22,594 bases of DNA from NCBI GenBank assembly GCA_007123785.1, contig SLGL01000502.1:1-22594 (forward strand), given 5' to 3'. Below the pieces are notes generated by a model. It ran no database searches. It was not told the origin of the DNA and was given only the letters and a program-made list of their open reading frames with translations. A program made the position numbers and the translations under genes. How positions within the stretch are numbered: the stretch's first letter is position 1; each line of letters starts with the position of its first letter. Of this stretch, positions 7,182 through 14,093 are shown piece by piece. The stretch is from Balneolaceae bacterium. Its GTDB lineage: Bacteria; Bacteroidota; Rhodothermia; Balneolales; Balneolaceae.

Positions 7182-7307
7182 TGTCAACAATCAAATGACG
7201 GGAAAACCCGCAATGTTTTTTCTTCAAAAAGGATGAAAAATTCCATTCTTACTGCCATTGGTGATAAGGAAACATTGCGGGTTTCTTGCGAAACTTCATT
7301 CTTGACA
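7182..7307. repeat. MITE-like element with imperfect terminal inverted repeats
   Basis: A perfect 15-bp inverted repeat, AAACCCGCAATGTTT (7204-7218) and its complement (7270-7284), encloses 51 bp. Pairing continues outward with mismatches to TGTCAA (7182-7187) facing TTGACA (7302-7307), giving arms of roughly 37 bases. No coding capacity lies between them and no clear target duplication is seen. The loop is too long and there is no T-run, so a simple terminator is unlikely. It may be a non-autonomous transposon or a deleted IS. It occupies most of the 372-bp gap between the HxlR remnant and the glycosidase gene; nothing else is identifiable in that gap. Confidence 0.45.
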
Positions 7308-7527
7308 CAACACTATACGGTTTTCCTTTTATCTGAATAAATAATGACATTCATTTTTTAAATCGTAAACGAATTAAGCAGATAAAATCCTCATTCTTTT
7401 TTTCTTTGAATAGTAAAGATTATACTTCTCAAAGATTTGTGTGAGGTCATAGGTTACCTCATAAAATTCTCCGTCAGAACACAGAGGAGATTATAAAACA
7501 AAGAAAATCAGGTAAAACGTAATAAAC

Positions 7528-9471
7528 ATGAAAATAAAAACTGATCTTTTGAAAGGCTTCATCGGCCTGATATTACTGGCAGGGATCATGCTCTTTGCAA
7601 AGACAGAAACAGCAAGCGCACAACAGGCCGGACTGACTCCGGAAAATTACGACGGGTTTGAAACAGCCGACTGGCAGAATTTTCGTCCGCGATATGTGGG
7701 TTCGCTTACTGATTTTATCCGTCCGAGATTTACGGTTACAGATGATGAGCCGATCACCGGAAACTATTCGCTCCGCTGGGATGGCGGTGAACGTGAGCAC
7801 CAGTGGCTGATGCTCAGCAATGCTTTTTATAAAGGCAGGCCTTTCACCGTGAGTGTCAGCTTCCGTGCAGACAGTGACAGTGATAACTGGTCGGCCGGTC
7901 TCTATCTGCTTGAAACGTATGAGCGCTTTTCCGGCCTGCAGGTTCATTCCTCAGGCGGAGGTGTTCAATTGGATCAATCAGAGTGGAACAGGCCCGAAGA
8001 TGAGGCTTTCGGGATCATTTCGGGCACTGTGTACACCTTCAGTCTGGAGCTGGATGAGTATGGAAACTTTTCAGGTTCTGTAAAGGACGCAGAATCAGGA
8101 GATGTGTTGATGCAGAAGCGTGGAAAAACAGCCATCAGCCCGGCTGCGATAGGCATCTATGTTCATACGGACGAGGGAAGCAGTGATCGGCTCTATTTTG
8201 ATGATGTGCGTGTGGATGCATCCGACTACAAAGTAACATCGGGAGAGTGGTCTCGCGCCCCGCAGCCGCATTACGTGGTTCTGCCGCGCCTTCCCGATGT
8301 AACCCAGGAGGAAGGAAACTGGGTAGGCGGCCACTCTGTGATGAAAACGGATGATGGTCGTTACCTGATGTGGTATCGTATTCGCGATAATCAGGTGCGC
8401 GGAAAAGGGTATGGATTTGCAACCAGTGATGATGGTGTAAACTGGCACAAATATGAGAACAATCCCGTTTTTCTGCCCCATAATCGGTATGCCAGCAATG
8501 AAAAAATCAGTGTATTAAAAATTGACGGAATCTACCGTGGCTGGTACACTGTGGAGTACGAAGGAGTCTGGATTACCAAACATATCACCAGTGAAGATGG
8601 TATTCACTGGGAAAATGATGAGCCGGTGATTGATGATATGATGTGCAAGGATGCCGATGTGGTGTATGTGGACGGGGAATACTTTTTATACTGTATCGGC
8701 TCTTCCAATACCGCGATTTCGGTTCATACGTCAGAAGATGGCCTGAACTGGGAGATGCAGGAAACGTATGAGATGGGTACACACCGGCACCTGGCCGCCT
8801 ATTATGTTCAGTCGGATGAATCATTTGGGCTCTACCCCACAGCAGGGGCACGCGGGGTCAGTTATGCCTCTTCGCATGATGGTATCCATTTTGAGCCTTT
8901 TGTTCAAACCTGGTCGCCGCCAGCAGTGGGCCTGGACGATTGGGTTGAAGCCGGAATTACCTACCTCTCTTTTTTAAGAAATAAGCACGGGCATATCAGT
9001 GATGAATCAACGCTGCCGGTCTATTATCAGGCGCGGAATACGTATGCAAACAACATTCCGGGATGGCTGTATCACGGTGGCGAGCGAGTGGTTCTGGCCG
9101 GGAAGTTTAACGGAATCTATCTTGGCATACCCACTACTGCAATGCCCGACGGAACGTATGAATACGACGCCTTTCCTTTTGAAACTGAAAAAGCAGACGG
9201 CTTTGACGTAATGGCTGCTTACCCGACAAAACTGACCGTTGGAGAATGGAATCCGGATGGGCAAAGAGTTTCAGACGGAACCATTGAAACAGCGGCCGTC
9301 ACGATGGTTCAGTGGAGGCTCAAAAATCTTGAACAGGGTGCAGATTTTATTCTTTCTGTGGATGGTGAAGAGATTGCCAGAGAACGCGCCGGGTATAATG
9401 GCCTTCTGTTCCGCACAATCCTGAGTGGAGAAGGCGAAAAATCGTTTGCGATCGAACGAGTGTCAGAGTAA
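7528..9471 (+). CDS. Exported beta-propeller glycosidase-like protein (GH43/GH32/GH130-like fold)
   Basis: A 647-residue secreted protein. A signal peptide (hydrophobic 10-24, cleavage after ASA, residue 31) is followed by a beta-sandwich domain of LamG/carbohydrate-binding type (about 35-232, ending LYFDDVRVD). Next comes a five-bladed propeller-like region (about 245-545) with repeated S-x-DG-x-x-W/F motifs at 300-306, 355-361, 402-408 and 449-455. Such repeats occur in GH43, GH32/68, GH117 and GH130-type enzymes. A small C-terminal beta domain (about 550-645) closes the protein. Catalytic acids cannot be assigned safely without alignment. It converges on the Gfo/Idh/MocA gene with a stem-loop between them, and both fit processing of external glycans. 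Confidence 0.7.
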   Translation: MKIKTDLLKGFIGLILLAGIMLFAKTETASAQQAGLTPENYDGFETADWQNFRPRYVGSLTDFIRPRFTVTDDEPITGNYSLRWDGGEREHQWLMLSNAFYKGRPFTVSVSFRADSDSDNWSAGLYLLETYERFSGLQVHSSGGGVQLDQSEWNRPEDEAFGIISGTVYTFSLELDEYGNFSGSVKDAESGDVLMQKRGKTAISPAAIGIYVHTDEGSSDRLYFDDVRVDASDYKVTSGEWSRAPQPHYVVLPRLPDVTQEEGNWVGGHSVMKTDDGRYLMWYRIRDNQVRGKGYGFATSDDGVNWHKYENNPVFLPHNRYASNEKISVLKIDGIYRGWYTVEYEGVWITKHITSEDGIHWENDEPVIDDMMCKDADVVYVDGEYFLYCIGSSNTAISVHTSEDGLNWEMQETYEMGTHRHLAAYYVQSDESFGLYPTAGARGVSYASSHDGIHFEPFVQTWSPPAVGLDDWVEAGITYLSFLRNKHGHISDESTLPVYYQARNTYANNIPGWLYHGGERVVLAGKFNGIYLGIPTTAMPDGTYEYDAFPFETEKADGFDVMAAYPTKLTVGEWNPDGQRVSDGTIETAAVTMVQWRLKNLEQGADFILSVDGEEIARERAGYNGLLFRTILSGEGEKSFAIERVSE

Positions 9472-9489
9472 TGATATTACCGCATTCGT

Positions 9490-9521
9490 GCAGGCTCTCC
9501 GGTAAAAATCGAGGAGCCTGC
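9490..9521. terminator. Stem-loop between convergent genes
   Basis: GCAGGCTC (9490-9497) pairs with GAGCCTGC (9514-9521) across a 16-base loop in the 61-bp gap between the glycosidase and oxidoreductase stops. It may terminate both transcripts. The T-runs on either side are weak, so efficiency is uncertain. Confidence 0.45.
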
Positions 9522-9532
9522 TTGAATAAAAA

Positions 9533-10858
9533 TTATACATCCGGAAATGTGTAGGGATCACGGTATTCGGTTTTAAGGAGCTCGTTCGCCCGTTCCACAT
9601 TAGTGATACGTCTTGCAGCATGATCCCATTCGATCCTTTCACCGGTGCGATAGGCGATGTTGCCCAGGCTGGCAACGATGGCCGTGTTTGCCGTAATCTC
9701 AATATCAGCGCTGGGCCGTTCACGGCTGCGGATGCACTCCACGAAGTTTTTCATGTGATTGAGCAGATCTTCCCCGTCACTTTGAGTGGTTTCCACATCG
9801 CGGATCAGTTCCTCGCCATCTTCGGTTTCGGAGATTACTTCCCATCCGCGTCGGTCAATTACAAGTGTACCGCTGTTTCCGATGAATGCCACACCGTGGT
9901 TTCGTCCGTAAGGCCCTCCGTCAATTCCGGCGGCATGCTCCCAGATCATCGAAAAGTCATCGAATTCATAGATTGCCTGCTGGGTGTCAGGTGTTTCCAT
10001 CGCATCATCTGGATAACCGAATTTCCCTCCGGTTGACATAACCGTATTGGGTGCATCCACTTCCATTGCGTAGAGAATGATATCGATCAAATGCACACCC
10101 CAATCGGTCATCAGTCCGCCTGCATAATCCCAGTACCATCGAAAGTTGAAGTGAAAACGGTTGGGATTGAAGCGACGTTGCGGAGCCGGGCCCAGCCACA
10201 TGTCGTAATCCACACCATCGGGAGCATTATCATCAGGCTGAACCGGAATGGAGCCCATCCAGCCTTGATAGGCCCATGATTTGGTTACCCGGATATTACC
10301 AAGAGCACCCGAGTGCAAAAAATTGATCGCATCGTTCCAGTGTTGACCGCTTCGTTGCCACTGCCCCACCTGTACCACACGGTTGTTGTTTCGTGCAGCC
10401 GAAACCATCACATCGCATTCGGCAATATCTTTGGCTACCGGTTTTTCAAGAAACACATCCTTTCCGGCCTGGCAGGCATGTACACTCTGCAAACAGTGCC
10501 AGTGGTCGGGTGTGGCGATAATTACTACATCGATATCAGGATTATCGAGCATATTGCGGTAGTCTTTGTACAGCGTTGGGCGGGTCCCGTATTCCTCTTC
10601 AAATTCTCCGGCGCGATCGTTCAGAACATTTTCATCTACATCGCAGAGGGCGCGGCACTCTACACTGTCGTCGGCACGGAGTAGATTCCGGAGATTTGCC
10701 CAGCCCATGCCCCTGCAGCCAATCAGGCCAACACCGATACTTTCATTGGGTGAGCGGCTGCTGAGAATCGAAAAAGATGTAGCTGGCAGCATTGATGAGG
10801 CTCCAACACCTGCAATCAGTTTTCCTGAAGTGGATAAAAATTTTCTTCTGGTTGTCAT
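9533..10858 (-). CDS. Tat-exported Gfo/Idh/MocA family oxidoreductase
   Basis: A 441-residue NAD(P)-dependent oxidoreductase. The ATG at 10858 gives a typical Tat leader (TTRRKFLSTSGKLIAGVGAS), so I prefer it to the upstream GTG at 10900, which would put 14 extra residues before the twin arginines. The Rossmann nucleotide-binding motif is GLIGCRGMG (44-52). The family EKP motif, with its catalytic-site lysine, is at 138-140 (FLEKPVAKDI), and TDWGVHLID (251-259) carries the conserved active-site histidine (His256). The C-terminal half is the substrate-binding sheet domain. Such periplasmic enzymes often act on sugars or glycoside derivatives. The nearby glycosidases fit that, but the substrate is unknown. 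Confidence 0.88.
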   Translation of the reverse strand: MTTRRKFLSTSGKLIAGVGASSMLPATSFSILSSRSPNESIGVGLIGCRGMGWANLRNLLRADDSVECRALCDVDENVLNDRAGEFEEEYGTRPTLYKDYRNMLDNPDIDVVIIATPDHWHCLQSVHACQAGKDVFLEKPVAKDIAECDVMVSAARNNNRVVQVGQWQRSGQHWNDAINFLHSGALGNIRVTKSWAYQGWMGSIPVQPDDNAPDGVDYDMWLGPAPQRRFNPNRFHFNFRWYWDYAGGLMTDWGVHLIDIILYAMEVDAPNTVMSTGGKFGYPDDAMETPDTQQAIYEFDDFSMIWEHAAGIDGGPYGRNHGVAFIGNSGTLVIDRRGWEVISETEDGEELIRDVETTQSDGEDLLNHMKNFVECIRSRERPSADIEITANTAIVASLGNIAYRTGERIEWDHAARRITNVERANELLKTEYRDPYTFPDV

Positions 10859-10954
10859 AGCGAGATCGGATTTTTTAAAAATTTGAGCTGTAATTTTCAC
10901 TAAAATAAACGCAAAATTGACATAAAAAAATGAGATTATTCAAACGTAGTTTAA

Positions 10955-11074
10955 TTTTTCGTCTCATTATCTGCAATCGGAACAGAATCAACTCATTTTG
11001 TGGATGGTTCCGGCGGGGGTTATGCGAAGGCCGCACAGAAATTGAAACAACAGATGGAACAGGCTGCCCTCTGA
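10955..11074 (+). pseudogene. Possible gene 3' remnant, unidentified
   Basis: An open frame of 39 codons ends at TGA (11072-11074) without a start codon; a TAA lies just before it. It reads smoothly as protein: SAIGTESTHFVDGSGGGY, then AKAAQKLKQQMEQAAL. The amphipathic Lys/Gln-rich end resembles a genuine C-terminus. It sits 39 bp upstream of the sensor kinase and may be the tail of a gene lost by deletion. No family is recognised, and chance openness is not excluded. Confidence 0.3.
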
Positions 11075-11113
11075 ACAGTATTATAAGGAAGTAGATTTGA
11101 CATTTTCTTACTC

Positions 11114-12289
11114 ATGGTTATGAAACAGGTAAATACCGAAACAGCACAATCTGATGTAAAACTGAATATTCTTCTTGATTTGATCAGCCGCATCAATTCC
11201 ACTCTTGATCTGGACCATGTACTCTCCGGTGTGATTGAAGGGGCAAAAACAATTACAAATAGTGAAGCGTGCACAGTTTTTTTGATGGATAAGGAATCAG
11301 GAGAGATGATTCTCACCTTGCCAACAGGCCCGTTACAAGAATCCCTTTCGGGAAAACGGATTCCCGCGAATGAAGGAATTGCCGGATGGGTGGCCATTCA
11401 CGGAAAAGCTCAGATTGTGAACAATACCGAAGCCGATTCACGGTTCAGGGGAGACTTCAAACCGAAAGAATTTAAAACCCGTAACATGATCTGTGTTCCG
11501 CTACGCAACCAAACCGGGGAGATTATCGGGGTACTACAGTCGATCAACAAAATTGACGAAACAGATTTTATTGAGGACGATCTCCCCTTTTTTCAGGCAT
11601 TGGCGAATCAGGCCGCCATTGCGATTGACAATGCCACGCTGAATGAAGACCGTAAAAATCTACTCAGTGAAATTCATCACCGGGTAAAAAATAACATGGC
11701 ATTGATTTCCGGTTTAATGCAGATTCAATCGTTTTCGGAAGATAATCCACGCGTACAGTCGAAACTGCTGGACAATGTGGTACGTATTTCCACACTGGCA
11801 ACTGTCCACGAGTTTTTCTACAGTTCAAACAGTTTTACTTCTCTTCAATTTGCCGAAACGCTCAGAGCGGTTGTTCGGAATGCCATTCAGACACTGGAGC
11901 CGAAAGCCGAGATCACCGCAGAATTTGAATGTGATCCGGTCATTCTGAACATTAATCAGGCCATTCCGTGTTCCCTGCTGATCAGTGAAGCACTTATCAA
12001 TATTGTGAAAAACGGGTTTGAAAATCAGCAGTCCGGCACCATTACTACCCGTCTTGTTGAAAATACAGATGAGCAGTCTATTTTAATTGAGATTCGCGAT
12101 AACGGGCGTTCAATAGAAAACCAGTTGAAGCCGGCTGCAGGCAGAGTTCCGGAAATAAGCCTGATGGATACATTCTCCGGTCAGATTGATGCTTCCTGGA
12201 ATTATGAGGAGAAAGAGAAAGGTAACCTTTTAACCATGACTTTCCGAAAATCAGATAAAAAAGGGGGAGCCAATCACAGTTTACGATAA
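11114..12289 (+). CDS. GAF domain sensor histidine kinase, HisKA_2 type, degenerate ATP-binding box
   Basis: A 391-residue cytoplasmic protein without membrane segments. A GAF sensory domain (about 25-175, with NEGIAGWVAIHGKAQIVNN at 86-104) is followed by a HisKA_2 dimerisation box, LLSEIHHRVKNNMALISGLM (183-202), in which His189 (or 188) would be phosphorylated. In the ATPase domain the N-box is retained as SEALINIVKN (291-300, Glu292, Asn296). The G1 box reads DNGRS (329-333) instead of DxGxG, and the later SLGLxLV-type G2 box is replaced by PEISLMDTFSGQID. Either the domain binds ATP in an altered way or the protein no longer autophosphorylates. The output partner is unknown and no response regulator is adjacent. 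ATG at 11120 is an alternative start. Its 3' end forms a terminator hairpin. Confidence 0.82.
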   Translation: MVMKQVNTETAQSDVKLNILLDLISRINSTLDLDHVLSGVIEGAKTITNSEACTVFLMDKESGEMILTLPTGPLQESLSGKRIPANEGIAGWVAIHGKAQIVNNTEADSRFRGDFKPKEFKTRNMICVPLRNQTGEIIGVLQSINKIDETDFIEDDLPFFQALANQAAIAIDNATLNEDRKNLLSEIHHRVKNNMALISGLMQIQSFSEDNPRVQSKLLDNVVRISTLATVHEFFYSSNSFTSLQFAETLRAVVRNAIQTLEPKAEITAEFECDPVILNINQAIPCSLLISEALINIVKNGFENQQSGTITTRLVENTDEQSILIEIRDNGRSIENQLKPAAGRVPEISLMDTFSGQIDASWNYEEKEKGNLLTMTFRKSDKKGGANHSLR

Positions 12290-12309
12290 CTGTGATTTTC
12301 TGATTTTTT
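12272..12309 (+). terminator. Rho-independent terminator overlapping the kinase stop codon
   Basis: AATCACAGTT (12272-12281) pairs perfectly with AACTGTGATT (12288-12297) around the six-base loop TACGAT, followed by TTCTGATTTTTT. The left arm encodes the last residues (NHSL) of the kinase, and the stop codon lies at the loop edge. Confidence 0.7.
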
Positions 12310-12406
12310 CAACCGCTGCCATGCCTGAACACAAAGCAGCAATGTTTGCTGTAACCGTGGTTCCAATATTTTCACCAAAAATCTTCGTTTCGGCCAGATT
12401 TTTCAG
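12281..12406 (-). pseudogene. Possible minus-strand gene tail, unidentified
   Basis: Between a TAA at 12409-12407 and a TAA at 12283-12281 the minus strand holds 41 open codons reading LAETKIFGENIGTTVTANIA (4-23) and ALCSGMAAVEKIRKS (24-38). Composition and helix-like patterning are those of a folded protein's C-terminus. Nothing upstream on that strand continues it except a short open piece (IPLLFFGRE), so it would be a remnant. I cannot name the family. Confidence 0.3.
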
Positions 12407-12459
12407 TTATTCACGGCCAAAGAAAAGCAACGGGATACGTTGGTATGATGACTGTTTAA

Positions 12460-13031
12460 ATTACAAAACCGCATCCGGTTGCCATCAATGTTTGTGAAAT
12501 GCTGGATAATGCAGCCAATCTGGCCGGATCAGTGGATGTCTGGGATCCAACGCTGAACGACGGCTATCAGAACCTGAGCTGCGACATCAATGATGACTCT
12601 TATGCTGGCCCGGATGTAATTCTTTCTCCGTTCCAGGGATTCTGGGTGAGAACAACAGATGAAAATCCTTCACTTCAGATTGCTCAAGAGGCGTATCAGC
12701 CGTTCAATTCCGCTCCAAAAAAGCATGAACAAAAACTTGCCGAACCGTTCACAATGAATCTTACCCACGAAAATGAAGGGTTTGCCGGCAGGAAGAACTT
12801 GGTTTTTTTCCCGCACGGTCTGCCCGAACTTGATGCGATAGATGCCCCGAAGTTTCATTGCAGGTATGCGATATGGCCGGGCGCCATGTGGCTACGGTCG
12901 TAAACGAGCATGTTCAGGCCGGAACGCATACTGTGGAATTTGATGGCAGCAGATTGTCAAGCGGTGTATATATGTACCGCCTTACCGCAGGGCGTTCACA
13001 AGTAACCCGAAAACTTACCATAGTGAAATAA
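12460..13031 (+). pseudogene. T9SS cargo protein, internal and C-terminal remnant with deletion and frameshift
   Basis: The first part (12460 to about 12855) reads NVCEMLDNAANLAGSVDVWD, then PDVILSPFQGFWVRTTDENP and FTMNLTHENEGFAGRKN, as in large secreted proteins of this phylum. The frame then changes near 12850: EVSLQVCDMAGRHVATVVN, and later LSSGVYMYRLTAGRSQ ending RKLTIVK, is a classic type IX secretion type A sorting domain. The segment normally between them (remaining beta domain and the start of the sorting domain) is missing, so a deletion joined two parts out of frame. There is no start codon or signal peptide; a TAA precedes the fragment at 12457. It is a gene relic, but it shows that the genome uses T9SS-type sorting signals. 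Confidence 0.7.
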
Positions 13032-13044
13032 AACAATCTGTCAA

Positions 13045-13239
13045 ATGATCGATTGGAATCAAAAATTAGTCCTGAAATTACCGGACAAAGAGCAAACACC
13101 GGAAATTAGTTTACTGCACACTTTTCCCGGTCAGATAGTTACGGCATATCGATACGAGTCAAAAAATGGGCGAAATACAATCTCCATCACTTTTGCAAAA
13201 AATGATAAAACCGGTGGTGCCAATCACAGTTTAAAATGA
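13045..13239 (+). pseudogene. Second, diverged copy of the sensor-kinase C-terminal tail
   Basis: Residues from PEISLLHTFPGQIVTAYRYE to DKTGGANHSLK align with the end of the kinase at 11114-12289 (PEISLMDTFSGQIDASWNYE to DKKGGANHSLR), with about half the positions identical. The earlier bases also recall the kinase (RLESKISPE against SIENQLKPA) but in a shifted frame. No phosphoacceptor, N-box or GAF region precedes it, so it is a remnant of a paralogous kinase gene. Its ATG at 13045 is probably fortuitous. Its stop overlaps the end of the convergent fluoride-channel gene by 9 bp. Confidence 0.6.
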
Positions 13240-13644
13240 AGCAGATTTTTTAATTTTTGAAGCCAGTGTGATTCCTGCCCAAACTGCGACCAAACCCATT
13301 ATAATTTGCCCGAAAAAGTAAAGTAGGAAAAGCAGCTCTGATTCCTTAAAAAGATACAATGCATCCGTCATAAAACCCGAATAGGTTGTATAACTGCCTA
13401 TAACGCCGGTGAGCAAAAACAGATTTAGTTTTTGGTTAAGTTCCGATTTAGTCATCAGCAGCGAAAAGATAAGGCCAATAAAAAAAGAACCGGTCATATT
13501 CTCAATGGCCGTTGCAAGAAGTAGCGAATTGTCTCCCGCAAGGTTTATTGTTATTGTATTGGTGAGATGACGCAGGGAAGCCCCAATGGCACCGCCTGCG
13601 GCAACCAGGCATCCGCTTTTTATAAATTCGGGTTGATCAGCCAT
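13231..13644 (-). CDS. crcB: CrcB/FluC fluoride channel subunit, diverged partner
   Basis: A 137-residue membrane protein with four hydrophobic segments. I choose ATG 13644, which overlaps the upstream crcB by 8 bp; a longer frame to 13689 would overlap by 53 bp and adds non-conserved residues. Family marks: GGAIGASLRH (17-26), pore-region Asn49 in ATAIENMTGSFFIG, and GVIGSYTTYSGF (80-91) where canonical channels have GFLGSLTTFSTF. The first Phe-box phenylalanine is replaced by Tyr88 and the next Thr by Gly90. Fluc channels are antiparallel dimers exporting F-. Paired genes like these are known to form heterodimers in some bacteria, which I infer here. Confidence 0.85.
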   Translation of the reverse strand: MADQPEFIKSGCLVAAGGAIGASLRHLTNTITINLAGDNSLLLATAIENMTGSFFIGLIFSLLMTKSELNQKLNLFLLTGVIGSYTTYSGFMTDALYLFKESELLFLLYFFGQIIMGLVAVWAGITLASKIKKSASF

Positions 13645-14026
13645 ATCCCGCCAGCTGTTGGTAAAGCCAAAAACCTGACACGGTAACAAAAAACGCTGCT
13701 GCTATTTGCAGAAACAGATATGCAGCCAGCGGCTTCAGTGTATCACGGTTGAGCAGCCCGTAGGTTTCGAGTGCAAACGTGGAAAAAGTGGTGAGTGAAC
13801 CCAGAAATCCGGTAGTAATGAAAAGTGCAATTCTGGTTTCAATAAATCCGTCGGATGAAATCCAGCCAAGCGCTATTCCACCGAGGAAACAACCAATTAT
13901 ATTTGAAACGAGTGTTCCGGTAAGGACTCTGGGATTTTGTAACAGCCGGTTACAAAGTGTACTCAAAGCAAAGCGAATAAAAGCGCCTAATGCACCTCCA
14001 GTGGCAACGGCCAGGAGTTCGGTCAT
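13637..14026 (-). CDS. crcB: CrcB/FluC fluoride channel subunit, canonical motifs
   Basis: A 129-residue four-helix membrane protein of normal family length. It carries GGALGAFIRF (10-19), Asn42 in GTLVSNIIGCFLGG and the intact Phe-box GFLGSLTTFSTF (73-84; Phe81 and Phe84 line the F- path in known Fluc structures). It overlaps the second crcB gene by 8 bp, implying coupled translation and probable assembly together. It lies 67 bp downstream of the metal-efflux pump gene on the same strand. I looked for a crcB-type fluoride riboswitch in that gap and did not find one, so it may be read from the efflux operon promoter. Confidence 0.92.
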   Translation of the reverse strand: MTELLAVATGGALGAFIRFALSTLCNRLLQNPRVLTGTLVSNIIGCFLGGIALGWISSDGFIETRIALFITTGFLGSLTTFSTFALETYGLLNRDTLKPLAAYLFLQIAAAFFVTVSGFWLYQQLAGYG

Positions 14027-14093
14027 GTGTATACTCTATTGCAGGTTGTGTTTGTTTTAGCCTGCTGTAAGGTAGAGATTATTTTTAAATAGG

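Noticed and set aside
7204..7284. 15-bp inverted repeat as a transcription terminator
   Set aside because: The 51-base loop and missing T-run make this unlikely; the outer arms point to a mobile element.
5000..7310. Integron cassette array with attC sites
   Set aside because: Toxin-antitoxin fragments and small genes are suggestive, but orientations are mixed and no attC-like core pairs or integrase are seen.
13645..13689. Upstream 15-residue extension of the second fluoride channel gene
   Set aside because: It would overlap the first channel gene by 53 bp, and its residues do not belong to the conserved family N-terminus; the ATG at 13644 gives the usual 8-bp overlap.
14027..14093. Fluoride (crcB) riboswitch before the first fluoride channel gene
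   Set aside because: The 67-bp gap contains none of the conserved riboswitch segments; only a weak GCAGG/CCTGC pairing is present.
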